A DNA stretch of 64,000 nucleotides from Streptomyces caeruleatus. Lineage in GTDB: Bacteria; Actinomycetota; Actinomycetes; Streptomycetales; Streptomycetaceae. The stretch spans positions 1 to 64,000 of the forward strand of contig NZ_KQ948932.1 of the NCBI RefSeq assembly GCF_001514235.1. The letters run 5' to 3'. Below are positions 52,611-61,647 of the stretch, in pieces. Made by a program: the position numbers and the translations under genes. Under the pieces are notes generated by a model, which had not been told where the DNA came from, ran no database searches, and saw nothing but the letters and a program-made list of their open reading frames with translations. How positions within the stretch are numbered: position 1 is the first letter of the stretch; the number at the start of each line of letters is the position of its first letter.

Positions 52611-53813
52611 ATGAGGATCCTCGTCCACGACTACAGCGGACACCCGTTCCAGGTACAGCTCTCCCGTGAGCTGGCCCGGCGCGGTCATGACGTCGTCCAC
52701 TCGACCTGCCCGGCCTACGTCTCCGGGAAGGGCAACCTCGCCGAGGACCCGGTCGTCGGCCTCCGGTTCGTCACCATCGGCGACCGCGTCGTGCTCGACA
52801 AGGGCGCCTACGTCCGGCGCCTCTTCCAGGAGACCCTGCTGGGCCTGGAACTGGCCCGCCAGGTACGGCGCGAGAAGCCGGACGTGGCGATGCTGGGGAA
52901 CCTGCCGGTCCCGACCCTGGTCGTGGCCGCGGCGGCACTGAGGGCGCTGCGCATCCCCTGGGTGCTGTGGCACCAGGACATCACCGCCGTCGCCCTCAAG
53001 AGCTTCGCCGCCGCCGGGGTGTCACGGCTGATGGGCATCGCCGCGAAGGTCTTCGAGCGGGGTGAGAAGTGGGCGGCCCGACGTGCCTCGGCGATCGTGG
53101 TGATCGCCGACTCCTTCGTGCGGATCCACCGGGAGTGGGGCACCGCCGGCAAGGTCACCGTCATCCCCAACTGGGCGCCGCTGGACGAGATCCTCCCCGT
53201 TGCCCGCGCCAACGCGTGGTCTCGGGAGCACGGCCTCACCGGCGTCAGGACCGTGCTCTACTCCGGCACCATCGGCCTCAAGCACAACCCCGCCCTCCTG
53301 GTGCGGCTGGCCGAGACGCTGCGCGGGCAGGGCGAACGGGTCCGCCTCGTCGTCGTCAACGACGGCCCGGCCGTGCCGGTCATCAGGGCGGCCGCCGCGG
53401 CCCGAGGCGTCGACCTGACCCTGCTGCCCTTCCAGCCCTACGACCGGCTGCCCGAGGTGCTGGGCACCGGCGATGTGCTGGTCGTGCTGCTGGCGGCGGA
53501 CGCGGGCGAGTTCTCGGTGCCCTCCAAGACGCTGTCCTATCTGTGCGCCGGGCGCCCCGTGCTGGGCCTGATGCCGTCGGACAACCTGGCGGCCGAGCTG
53601 CTCCGCCGGGCCGGCTCGGCGGTGTTCGCCCCGGAGGAGTCCTCACTGCCGGACGCGGCCTCCTGGGTCCGCGAGGTCCTGAACGACCCGGCGCGCGCGG
53701 AGACGCTGGGCAAGGAGAGCCGGGCGCTGGCCGAGCGGGAGTTCGCCCTGGAGGGCTGTGCCTCGCGGTTCGAGGACATCCTGCGGACCGTGAGCCGCTC
53801 CGGCGCCGACTGA
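52611..53813 (+). CDS. glycosyltransferase family 4, WbuB-like
   Basis: A 400-aa GT-B enzyme: MRILVHDYSGHPFQVQLSRELARRGHDV, the membrane-contact part PWVLWHQDITAVALKSF, then VIPNWAPLDEILPV, VLYSGTIGLKHNPALLVRLAETL and EFSVPSKTLSYLCAGRPVLGLM. PNW and the SxPSKxxxYLxAG segment are typical of WbuB/fucosaminyl-type transferases. It lies 28 bases after the epimerase and may use its product. Good GGGAGAG ribosome binding site. Confidence 0.88.
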   Translation: MRILVHDYSGHPFQVQLSRELARRGHDVVHSTCPAYVSGKGNLAEDPVVGLRFVTIGDRVVLDKGAYVRRLFQETLLGLELARQVRREKPDVAMLGNLPVPTLVVAAAALRALRIPWVLWHQDITAVALKSFAAAGVSRLMGIAAKVFERGEKWAARRASAIVVIADSFVRIHREWGTAGKVTVIPNWAPLDEILPVARANAWSREHGLTGVRTVLYSGTIGLKHNPALLVRLAETLRGQGERVRLVVVNDGPAVPVIRAAAAARGVDLTLLPFQPYDRLPEVLGTGDVLVVLLAADAGEFSVPSKTLSYLCAGRPVLGLMPSDNLAAELLRRAGSAVFAPEESSLPDAASWVREVLNDPARAETLGKESRALAEREFALEGCASRFEDILRTVSRSGAD

Positions 53814-53864
53814 GCCTTTTCGTCATGGCAGGCCGCTTCACAGAACCGACGTTGGGAGCTCTCG

Positions 53865-54578
53865 ATGCGTGAAATCTCGTACGAGGAGCAGACGGTCAGG
53901 TCCAGCAACCCACTGGCCCGTTTCGCTCATCGCACTCGCATGACGATGGCGGTGAATCTTGTCACCGGCGTAACCGCGAAGCACGGCACCGTCGTCGATT
54001 TCGGTGCCGGCCCGGGGCTTTTTCTGCACGCGCTCGGTGAGGCGCGCCCCGACGTCACTCTCCTCGGATACGACGCGTACATGGAGCCGACGTATCCGGA
54101 AGTGAAGTACGTGGCATCGATGGAAGGCATCGCGGCGGGAAGCGTGGATGTGCTGACGGCTTTCGAGGTCTGCGAGCACCTTTACGCCGACGAACTCGAT
54201 GCCCTGCTCGACGACGCCCTGCGCATCCTCAGGCCGAACGGCGCGCTCGTGATCTCCGTGCCGATCATGTGTGGCCTGGCGATCGTGCCGAAGGTGTCGA
54301 ACTGGATGATTCGCAGCCGCTCGCTCAAGTCGGAATACACGCCGACGGAAGTACTGAAAGCGATGGTGGGCATGCGGGTGAGTCGGCCGGAGAACCCGCG
54401 GACCACGCACAAGGGGTTTGATTTTCGTCAGTTGCGGGAGGTCGTGGAAGGGCGATTCTCCATTGACGCCACGCATATGAGCCCGATGCCGAACATGCCC
54501 TGGTGGCTGAGCTCGCAGTACTTCATGATCTGTCGTCCGAAGCGAAACTCCGCAAGTAATTCAGCTGTGTGCGCATAA
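53865..54578 (+). CDS. class I SAM-dependent methyltransferase
   Basis: A 237-aa protein with SAM motif I VVDFGAGPGLFLHALG, an acidic loop YDAYMEPTY, VDVLTAFEVCEHLYADELDALLDDALRILRPNGALVISVP (motifs II-III) and an arm PWWLSSQYFMICRPKR at the end. It most likely methylates a sugar hydroxyl of the glycan or a lipid-linked intermediate. The C-terminal ten residues (NSASNSAVCA) are out of keeping with the family and may be read-through into an AT-rich gap. Confidence 0.82.
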   Translation: MREISYEEQTVRSSNPLARFAHRTRMTMAVNLVTGVTAKHGTVVDFGAGPGLFLHALGEARPDVTLLGYDAYMEPTYPEVKYVASMEGIAAGSVDVLTAFEVCEHLYADELDALLDDALRILRPNGALVISVPIMCGLAIVPKVSNWMIRSRSLKSEYTPTEVLKAMVGMRVSRPENPRTTHKGFDFRQLREVVEGRFSIDATHMSPMPNMPWWLSSQYFMICRPKRNSASNSAVCA

Positions 54579-54705
54579 TGTGATCTACATTCCGCAGGCC
54601 TTCCGGCGAAACGCTCCTGTATTCACCCGACATGCATCGCTTGTGCGGTAAAAATAGGTTGACGCGTATTCAGCCTATTTTCTCGCTTTCACGGGAGGGG
54701 TGCAG
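54579..54705 (+). promoter_or_regulatory. AT-rich gap, possible promoter of the polymerase operon
   Basis: A 127-base gap with low GC for this genome (GTAAAAATAGGTTGACGCGTA at about 54646-54668, cut here to its core GGTTGACGCG). TTGACG could be a -35 with TATTTT 17-18 bases on. GGGAGGG is the ribosome binding site of 54706. Confidence 0.4.
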
Positions 54706-56184
54706 GTGCGGGGCAGTCAAGAGCGTTGCATGGCCGCGGTGTGCGCCTGGGCCGCGGCCCTCGTCGGCCTGCTGCCCTGGCTGGTCCTGCAGACCTCCGA
54801 CGCGCACCTCAGTGCCGCACTCGTCGTCCACTGCGTCGTCGTGGCGCATACCGGTGGTGCGCTCACGTGGGTGCTCACCGATACGTCGGTCCGGCTCGTC
54901 GCGTTCGGATTCTGGCTCTTCGCCTATGTGTGGCTCGGACTGGCGCCGCTCGCCATGCTCGCCACCGACACCTACCCCCTCGAATACCGGACCGACCAAG
55001 CCGGCGCCTTCACCGCCACGGTCCTGATCGAGGTCGGGCTCCTCGCCCACAGCGCTGGAGCGGTACTGGCCGCCAGGCGGGCCCAGAAACGCTCGGTCGT
55101 TCTCGAGCCGCTGCTCTCCCGCAGGCTCGCGCCGTTGCGTGTGCTCGTCCTGAGCGGCCTGGCGCTCGTGCTCGCGGTCGTACTCGTCCCTCTGCTGGGC
55201 GGGTGGGGCGCCTTCTTCACCAGCAGAGAGGCCCTGTGGCGGCTGGATGCCGCGACGGGTTCGGAGCGCACGCTACGCATCTGGCTCCTGTCCGTCCCCG
55301 CCTTCTGGGCGTTGCTGGGCCTGATCCACCTGCCCTGCCGGACGACGGGGGACCGGTGGCTGCGCCGTGCACGCTGGATGCTGCTCCCGCTGCTGATCGG
55401 GCTCAACGTGGTCGTCAACAACCCCATCAGCAGGCCGCGCTTCTGGGCCGGCACCGTCCTTCTGGCCCTGCTGTTCTCCTGGAGCCGGTTCAACCGCCCC
55501 CGGGCCTTTCGCATGACCGCCGCGGCGCTCACGGCGGTGGTGCTGCTCGTCTTCCCGTACAGCGACTACTTCCGGTACAGCCAACGGGAAGCCGTCCGCG
55601 TGGTGAGCCTGACGGAGCAGCTCACCTCGAACATGGACTACGACTCCTTCCAGCAGATGCAGACGGGCGTCGACTACGTGAAGGAGAACGGCTTCTCGCC
55701 GTCGGACGCGCTCGGCCCCGCCGTGTTCATGGTGCCGCGCTCGGTATGGCCGGAGAAGCCGCAGGCCGTCGGCATCACGCTCGCTCAGCATGCGGGCTAC
55801 GACTTCTGGAACCTCTCGGCACCGCTGTGGATCGAGAGCTACATGTGGGCCGGATTCCCCTCGGTGATCGCCGTCTTCTGTCTGCTGGGCGCGGCCGGAC
55901 GCCGTATGGACGACATCCGGGAACGACGGCGGGACAGCCGGACCACGCTGGCGATCCTGCTGGTCCCGGCCTTCGCCTTCTACCAGATGATCTTTCTGCG
56001 CGGCAGCCTCCTGGCCATCGTGGGACCGATGCTGCTGCTCCTGGTCGTCCCGCTGTTCATCACCCGCCCCACCGCCGCCCGGCCATCCCGGCTCCCTTCA
56101 CCGGCGCTGCCGCCCGATACCGCCGGCCACGCATCCATCCCCGGAACAGGAGGCATCCGTGACCAGCTCCACCAGCTTCGATGA
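54706..56184 (+). CDS. O-antigen polymerase-like membrane protein (Wzy type)
   Basis: A protein of about 492 aa with 10-12 predicted membrane helices and a large outward loop (residues about 285-370) containing FPYSDYFRYSQREAVRV, PRSVWPEKPQAVG and LSAPLWIESYMWAGFPSV. The Arg-bearing loop and the PRxxWPxKP segment are seen in actinobacterial O-antigen polymerase-like proteins that join lipid-linked repeat units outside the membrane. GTG 54706 is six bases after GGAGGG; GTG 54700 and ATG 54730 are alternatives. It overlaps the next gene by 26 bases. Confidence 0.78.
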   Translation: MRGSQERCMAAVCAWAAALVGLLPWLVLQTSDAHLSAALVVHCVVVAHTGGALTWVLTDTSVRLVAFGFWLFAYVWLGLAPLAMLATDTYPLEYRTDQAGAFTATVLIEVGLLAHSAGAVLAARRAQKRSVVLEPLLSRRLAPLRVLVLSGLALVLAVVLVPLLGGWGAFFTSREALWRLDAATGSERTLRIWLLSVPAFWALLGLIHLPCRTTGDRWLRRARWMLLPLLIGLNVVVNNPISRPRFWAGTVLLALLFSWSRFNRPRAFRMTAAALTAVVLLVFPYSDYFRYSQREAVRVVSLTEQLTSNMDYDSFQQMQTGVDYVKENGFSPSDALGPAVFMVPRSVWPEKPQAVGITLAQHAGYDFWNLSAPLWIESYMWAGFPSVIAVFCLLGAAGRRMDDIRERRRDSRTTLAILLVPAFAFYQMIFLRGSLLAIVGPMLLLLVVPLFITRPTAARPSRLPSPALPPDTAGHASIPGTGGIRDQLHQLR

Positions 56185-57775
56185 CCGGTACGGCGAACCG
56201 GACCAGCTCCGCGACCAGCTGCGCCAGCTGCTGAGGTACCGCGTGACCATCGCGCTGGGCATCGTCCTCGGGCTGCTCGGGGGCCTGCTGCTGGTGCTGC
56301 TCCGCGCGGGCAGCTACACCTCCACCGGTGACGTTCTGGTCCGCTCGACGGTGGACCCGTTCAGCACCTACGGCGTGTCCGTCGACAACCAGGTGAGCAT
56401 GGGCACCGAGCAGCAGATCGCGCTCAGCGCAACCGTCGCGGCCCGCGCGGCAGGTGTGCTGGGCGAACCGTCCCGTGCCGACGCGCTGCTGGAGGAGCTG
56501 CGGGTCAGCAATCCGCCGCACACCCAGATCCTCCGGTTCGAGTACACGGCCGGCACCGCACAGCGGGCGGCCCGGGTCACCAACGCGTTCGTCGACGCCT
56601 ACCTCGCCGACCGCAAGGAGCGCTCCGACGCCACGGTGAGGCGGATGGCGAGCGCGCTGCAGCAGCAGCTCGACCCGCTGACCAGGAGGAACACCAGCGC
56701 GCTCGGCAAGGCCGAGGCCACCGCGCTGCGGGAACAGATCAACGCGCTGCGCAAGCGGATCGCCGACTACGAGGCCCGCGACACCACGGGCGGCGACGTC
56801 GTACGCAAGGCCGAGCCCCCGGAGCATCCCGCGGGGCCCGGGCCGGTGGCGCTCATCGGCCTCGGCCTGATCAGCGGGCTGGTGCTGGCCGTCGTCCTCG
56901 CCTGGTTGCGGTCCGCCTTCGAACCACGGGTCCGTTCGGTCGACGAGGTCCAGGGCGCCCTGGGTGCCCCGGTGCTGTCCGTCCTCCCGGACACCGGGAC
57001 GGACAGCGACCTGCTGGAGGTCGGCCGGGTCGCCAGCAGCCGCGCGGAGGCGTACCGCGCTCTCGCCTTCCACCTCCGGGGCGGCGACGCCCGCACCGCC
57101 GGGGGCGCCCTGCTGGTCGTGGCGCCGAAGCAGGACCGCGAGACCGAGGCGGTGGCCGTCAACCTCGCCGCCGTGTTCGCCGAGTCCGGTGAGGAGGTGC
57201 TGCTGGTGGACGCCACCGCGAGCACACCTGGCCTCGCCGCACGCCTGCCGCTGCTCACCGAGGATCCGGGTGACGGCGGCGCATCGCTTCGTCCCCGGGA
57301 CGTCCGGGCCGTCGTGGACGCGGGCACAGCGGGGCGCATCACGCTCTGCCCGGACAGACGTGGTGCCGCCACCAGCGACATCCCGATGTCCCCCATGGTG
57401 GCGCGCGTCCTGTCGCGTGCCGGTTCCGGAACGTCCTCGGTGGTCGTCGCCCGGCCCGTGCTCGAACACGCCGATGGCCTCGCGGTCGCCCAACGCGCGG
57501 ACGGCGTCCTCATCGTGGGCGGCCTGGAGCACACCACGCGCGACGACCTCAGGCGGGTCCGCGAGCTGATCGGTTGCTCGGGCGGACACATCCTGGGCGC
57601 GGTGCTCCACCCGGCCACGCGGCGCCGACTGTTCCGCGGTGCGCTGCTCGGCGGCCGCCGACCGGAGGAGCAGGGCTCGTCCGCCACGCCGGCCGCCCGG
57701 GCCGAGGATCTGATTCCCCAGCCCCAGCAGAACTCGTCCGAGCAGGACGACACGCTCACCGCCTCCAAAGGATGA
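56159..57775 (+). CDS. polysaccharide chain-length/co-polymerase protein (Wzz/CpsC-CpsD-like) with altered P-loop
   Basis: A 538-aa protein. The N-terminal Wzz part has two membrane helices (VTIALGIVLGLLGGLLLVLLRAG near 35 and VALIGLGLISGLVLAVVLAWL near 230) flanking a coiled-coil periplasmic domain (QQLDPLTRRN... ALREQINALRKRIADYEAR). The C-terminal half resembles a BY-kinase fold (EAYRALAFHLR, LLVDATASTPGLAARLPLL) but reads LLVVAPKQDRETEAVAVNLA at the P-loop, with no GK(S/T). It probably controls chain length without kinase activity. GTG start with AGGAGG. Confidence 0.82.
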   Translation: MTSSTSFDDRYGEPDQLRDQLRQLLRYRVTIALGIVLGLLGGLLLVLLRAGSYTSTGDVLVRSTVDPFSTYGVSVDNQVSMGTEQQIALSATVAARAAGVLGEPSRADALLEELRVSNPPHTQILRFEYTAGTAQRAARVTNAFVDAYLADRKERSDATVRRMASALQQQLDPLTRRNTSALGKAEATALREQINALRKRIADYEARDTTGGDVVRKAEPPEHPAGPGPVALIGLGLISGLVLAVVLAWLRSAFEPRVRSVDEVQGALGAPVLSVLPDTGTDSDLLEVGRVASSRAEAYRALAFHLRGGDARTAGGALLVVAPKQDRETEAVAVNLAAVFAESGEEVLLVDATASTPGLAARLPLLTEDPGDGGASLRPRDVRAVVDAGTAGRITLCPDRRGAATSDIPMSPMVARVLSRAGSGTSSVVVARPVLEHADGLAVAQRADGVLIVGGLEHTTRDDLRRVRELIGCSGGHILGAVLHPATRRRLFRGALLGGRRPEEQGSSATPAARAEDLIPQPQQNSSEQDDTLTASKG

Positions 57776-59319
57776 GCGCCTCCGGAACGGCCCTTCCCGC
57801 CGCCGGCGGGAAGGCCGCCGCCCGGAGCGGGGTCGCCGCCACCGCGCGGGGCGGCTGGTGGGGCTTCCTGGGGTCGGCGGTCAGCGCTGTCTTCGGCTAC
57901 GTCCTGGTCACCCTGGTCACTCGTGCCCTCGGGGCGCACGGGTCGGGAGCGGTGTTCACAGGCGTCGCCGTCTTCACCATCCTCAGCAACACCTGCAAGC
58001 TCGGAGCCGACACGGGGCTGGTGCGCTTCGTCTCCCGTGACGTGGCCACCGGCGGCGGCCGACAGGTGGGCGCGCTGCTGCGCACCGCGGTCGTACCGGG
58101 AGCAGCGGTGAGCACCGGGGCCGCCGCGCTGCTGTTCCTGTCCCCCTCGACGGCCACCTCGCTGCTGCCGAACCTCGCTCCCGGTGACGCGGTCACTCTG
58201 GTCAGGCTCTTCGCGCTGTTTCTCCCCCTGGCCACGATCACCCTGATTCTGCTCGGAGCGACCCAGGGGTACGGCACCGTGATCCCGTTGGTCGGGGTCG
58301 AGCAGATCGGCAAACCGGTCCTGCGCGTGCTGATCGCCGTGCCGGTCGCGCTGCTGGCTCCAGGTGTGCTGAGCCTGGCCGCCGCTTGGCTCGTCCCCTC
58401 CCTGGCCGGCGTCCTCGTCGCCTGGCACGCGCTGCGCCGGTGCCGCCGCACCGGCCCCAGACATCCTTCCGAGCCCGATGTGGCCGTCCCACGACACGGA
58501 TTCTGGGCCTTCGCCATGCCTCGGGCGATCTCCTCCGTCTTCGACATCAGCGCGGTCTGGGTGGGCGTGGTCCTGCTGTCCAGCCTGGCGACGAGCGAAG
58601 AGGCGGGCATCTACACAGCCGTCGGCCGTGTCGTCATCGCGGCGACGCTGCTCCAGCTCGCCATCCGGCTGGCCGTCGCTCCGGAGATCAGCCGACTGCT
58701 CGCCGTGGACGACATCCCGCAGGCCCGCCATCTGTACCGGGTCTCGACCCGCTGGATCGTGCTGTTCTCCTGGCCCCTGCTCGTCCTGCTCACGAGCTTC
58801 CCCGGCACTGTTCTGTCGTTGTTCGGGCCGGAGTTCGAGCAGGGGACGGACGCGCTGGTGGTGCTCTGTGTGGCCTCGGCGGTCAACGTCGGTGTGGGGA
58901 ACGCCCAGACGGTGCTGCTCATGGCGGGCAAGAGCTCCTGGCATCTGGCGGTCACCGGCGTCGCGTTCACCGTGCAGCTGACGGTCGGCCTCCTCGCCGT
59001 TCCCCGTCTGGGCGTCCTCGGAGCCGCCCTGTCCTGGGGGGCGGCGACCGTCGTCGAGAACCTTGTCGCCGCCGCGTTGGTGCGACGGCATCCGGGCTTC
59101 ACGATCATCGACAGCGGATATCTCACGGCCACTTTCGCCGGCCTGTGTCTCACGGTGCCGCTTGTCCTTCCCACCAGGCTGCTGGCAGGTGACACGGCCG
59201 TCGGACTTGCCGTCGCAATCACCATGGGATTGTGCGTATTCGGTATAAGTTTGTGGCGATTTAGCACACCCCTGGGGGTGCATGAACTCGTCGGTGTGCT
59301 GCGCGAACGCGCCACTTGA
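57772..59319 (+). CDS. lipid-linked oligosaccharide flippase (Wzx/MVF-type)
   Basis: A 515-aa membrane protein with about 14 helices and the polysaccharide-transporter start ARGGWWGFLGSAVSAVFGYVLVTLVTRALGAHGSGAVFT. Further typical parts are GLVRFVSRD and the repeat YRVSTRWIVLFSWPLLVLLTSFPGTVLSLFGPEFEQG. It should move the undecaprenyl-linked repeat unit across the membrane for the polymerase encoded two genes upstream. The ATG overlaps the chain-length gene stop (ATGA). Confidence 0.9.
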   Translation: MSASGTALPAAGGKAAARSGVAATARGGWWGFLGSAVSAVFGYVLVTLVTRALGAHGSGAVFTGVAVFTILSNTCKLGADTGLVRFVSRDVATGGGRQVGALLRTAVVPGAAVSTGAAALLFLSPSTATSLLPNLAPGDAVTLVRLFALFLPLATITLILLGATQGYGTVIPLVGVEQIGKPVLRVLIAVPVALLAPGVLSLAAAWLVPSLAGVLVAWHALRRCRRTGPRHPSEPDVAVPRHGFWAFAMPRAISSVFDISAVWVGVVLLSSLATSEEAGIYTAVGRVVIAATLLQLAIRLAVAPEISRLLAVDDIPQARHLYRVSTRWIVLFSWPLLVLLTSFPGTVLSLFGPEFEQGTDALVVLCVASAVNVGVGNAQTVLLMAGKSSWHLAVTGVAFTVQLTVGLLAVPRLGVLGAALSWGAATVVENLVAAALVRRHPGFTIIDSGYLTATFAGLCLTVPLVLPTRLLAGDTAVGLAVAITMGLCVFGISLWRFSTPLGVHELVGVLRERAT

Positions 59320-59393
59320 GGCCGTCCCGGAATCGAGACCGCCCCACCCTCCCCGTTTCCTCCACCCGTACTTGCTGCAACCAGGGATGTTCC

Positions 59394-60935
59394 ATGCGTC
59401 TGAGAAAAAGCACCAAGAGAGGGGCCACCACGGTTTCGGCTGTGGCCCTCCTCGCGGCTGCCTCGCTCATCACCGCGTCCGCCTCAGCAGCCGACAGCGA
59501 CGAGAAGACCCTGACCGCCGACACGCTGGCGACCTGGCAGACCGACGGCATCGTCTGGTCGCTGGAGTACGCGAACGGTGTCATGTACGTCGGCGGAACC
59601 TTCAGCAAGGTCCGTCCCCCGGGCGCGAAACCCGGTCAGCGGGAGGTCGCACGCAAGAACTTCGCCGCGTTCGACGCCCGCACCGGCAGGCTCCTGCCGT
59701 GCACCCTGCCGCTCTCCGGCGGCGGGAACACGGTACGGGCCTTGAAGGCCTCGCCGGCCGACGAAGTGCTGTACGTCGGTGGCTCGTTCACGAAGGCCGG
59801 CAAGAGGCGGGCGGCCGGCGCGGTCGCGCTCAACATGGGCAACTGCTCACTGCGCGACGACTTCCGTCCGAACATCTCGTCGTTCGTCCGGGCCATCGAG
59901 GTCACGGGCAGCGCGGTCTACCTGGGGGGCGACTTCACGCGCGTCAACGGTCGCGAGAGGGAGCGCGTCGCGGCGTTCACCCCCAGCGGCTCGCTGCTGC
60001 CGTTCAAGGCGGAGATCGACGGTCCCGTACGTGCCCTTCTCGCGGCGCCCGAATTCGGCAAGCTCCTCGTCGGCGGCAACTTCAACATGGTCAACGGTGA
60101 CCTGGCGAGGTCGCTCATCGCCCTGCGCCCCGCCACCGGCAGGACGGTGACGTCGTACCCGGACTGGCTGCCGTCGAGATCTTCCGTGCAGGCCCTGACC
60201 CGCGACGACACCAACTTCTATGTCGCGGCCGAGGGCAGGGGCACCGGCATCTTCGACGGCCGTATCGCCGGACGTCTCGGCAACGGCGAAATGGTGTGGA
60301 AGGACACCTGCCTGGGCGCCACCCAGGCCCTCGCCGTGCTCAACGGCGTCCTCTACAGCGGCTCCCACGCCCACAACTGCCGGGACACACCGGGCGGCTT
60401 CGCCGAGGGCAACTTCCGCCAGCACTTCCTGGCCCAGTCGATCCGGGACCGGCACATCCTGCACTGGTTCCCCGACACGGACGGCGGCACCGGCGAGGGC
60501 AACGGCCCCCGGGCGCTGAAGACGGCCGGGCAAATCCTCTGGGCGGGCGGCGAGTTCACCGAGGTCAACGGCAGGCGGCAGCAGAGCCTGACCCGGTTCA
60601 CCGCCGGGCCCGACCGGGGCGCCCCGGAAGAGCCGCCCCAGCTCAAGGCCTCGACATCGAGCGCCGGCCGGGTCACGCTCAGCTGGCGTTCGGCATGGGA
60701 CCGGGACAACGCGGTGCTGAAGTACCGCATCTACCGGGACGGCAGGCTCGTGGCCTCGCCGACGGGCCGGTCCGCGGAGTGGAACCGCCCCACGATGAAG
60801 TACACGGACACCGTCACGCCCGGCTCCCGCCACCGTTACCGGATCGCCGTCACCGACGGCGTGAACGCCTCGCCCGCGTCGGAGACGCTCGTGGTCAGCG
60901 CCGTGGCCGCCGAGCGTACGAAGGCAAGGCGTTGA
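59394..60935 (+). CDS. secreted beta-propeller protein with fibronectin type III domain
   Basis: A 513-aa exported protein. The signal peptide is KSTKRGATTVSAVALLAAASLITASASA. The body is a beta-propeller of delta-60-like repeats: VMYVGGTFSKVR, VLYVGGSFTKAG, AVYLGGDFTRVNG, KLLVGGNFNMVNG and ILWAGGEFTEVNG. A C-terminal FN3 domain follows (VTLSWRSAWDRDNAVLKYRIYRDG... SRHRYRIAVTDG). It lies between the flippase and a cytidylyltransferase (ATG overlap), so it probably binds or helps export the polysaccharide at the cell surface. No wall anchor is seen. Confidence 0.82.
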   Translation: MRLRKSTKRGATTVSAVALLAAASLITASASAADSDEKTLTADTLATWQTDGIVWSLEYANGVMYVGGTFSKVRPPGAKPGQREVARKNFAAFDARTGRLLPCTLPLSGGGNTVRALKASPADEVLYVGGSFTKAGKRRAAGAVALNMGNCSLRDDFRPNISSFVRAIEVTGSAVYLGGDFTRVNGRERERVAAFTPSGSLLPFKAEIDGPVRALLAAPEFGKLLVGGNFNMVNGDLARSLIALRPATGRTVTSYPDWLPSRSSVQALTRDDTNFYVAAEGRGTGIFDGRIAGRLGNGEMVWKDTCLGATQALAVLNGVLYSGSHAHNCRDTPGGFAEGNFRQHFLAQSIRDRHILHWFPDTDGGTGEGNGPRALKTAGQILWAGGEFTEVNGRRQQSLTRFTAGPDRGAPEEPPQLKASTSSAGRVTLSWRSAWDRDNAVLKYRIYRDGRLVASPTGRSAEWNRPTMKYTDTVTPGSRHRYRIAVTDGVNASPASETLVVSAVAAERTKARR

Positions 60936-61420
60936 TGGGAGAACGTCTCGGCTACGCACCGGGGGTCTTCGACCTCTTCCACGTGGGCCATCTGAACATC
61001 CTGCGCCGGGCGCGAGGGCACTGCGACCGGCTCATCGCCGGCGTCTGCTCCGACGAACTCGTGGTGCGCCTGAAGGGCAGGCCGCCCGTCGTGCCGCTCT
61101 CCGAGCGACTGCAGATCGTCCGCAGTGTGCGCTATGTGGACGAGACCTTCGTCGCGACCGTGGACGACAAGATCGCGATCTGGAAGGAGGTCGGTTTCGA
61201 CGTCATCTTCAAGGGCGACGACTGGCTCGGCACGGACGTCTGGACGACGCTCGAATCCGAGTTCGCTGCGGTGGGGGTGAAGGTCGTCTACTTCCCCTAC
61301 ACCGTCCACACCTCGAGCACCCTGCTGCGGGAGGCGCTGAGACTCCTCGGCGAGCAGGCACCGCCCGGAGCGGCCTCAGGACAACTGGCGGGGCCACGGC
61401 TGAGCACAACGGACAGGTGA
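60935..61420 (+). CDS. glycerol-3-phosphate cytidylyltransferase-like nucleotidyltransferase
   Basis: A 161-aa enzyme of the TagD/cytidylyltransferase family: GYAPGVFDLFHVGHLNILRRAR carries the HxGH motif, RLKGRPPVVPLSERLQIVRSVRYVDE and FKGDDWLGTDVW line the site, and the C-terminal TVHTSSTLLREAL stands in for RTxGISTS. It should join CTP and a polyol phosphate to give a CDP-polyol. The start overlaps the propeller gene stop (TGATG). With the CDP-alcohol transferase at 49062 it suggests a polyol-phosphate decoration of the glycan. Confidence 0.85.
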   Translation: MGERLGYAPGVFDLFHVGHLNILRRARGHCDRLIAGVCSDELVVRLKGRPPVVPLSERLQIVRSVRYVDETFVATVDDKIAIWKEVGFDVIFKGDDWLGTDVWTTLESEFAAVGVKVVYFPYTVHTSSTLLREALRLLGEQAPPGAASGQLAGPRLSTTDR

Positions 61421-61462
61421 CGCAGGTCTGAGATGCCGCCGCGTTACGACGCACGGTCGTTC

Positions 61463-61484
61463 CATTCGGTGTGCGCACCGAATG
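61463..61484. terminator. hairpin after the polysaccharide locus
   Basis: CATTCGGTG (61463-61471), loop TGCG, CACCGAATG (61476-61484): a perfect 9-bp stem 43 bases after the cytidylyltransferase stop. Confidence 0.6.
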
Positions 61485-61647
61485 AGGGAACCGAATCGGC
61501 GGAAAAGGCCTTCAGCAGGATGGAGGCCAGAGGTTGCGGGTGTCTTGGCGGGCGTCGAACATCCCAGAAAGGAGCCATCGCGCCTGCCGCGACTCTTGAC
61601 GCCGTTTACCGGCGTTTCGCGGTCGTCCTTCAAAGGAAGGCATCTGC

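Noticed and set aside
46687..61420. Biosynthetic gene cluster for a polyketide or peptide
   Set aside because: No synthase, carrier protein or adenylation domain is present; the genes fit glycan assembly and export.
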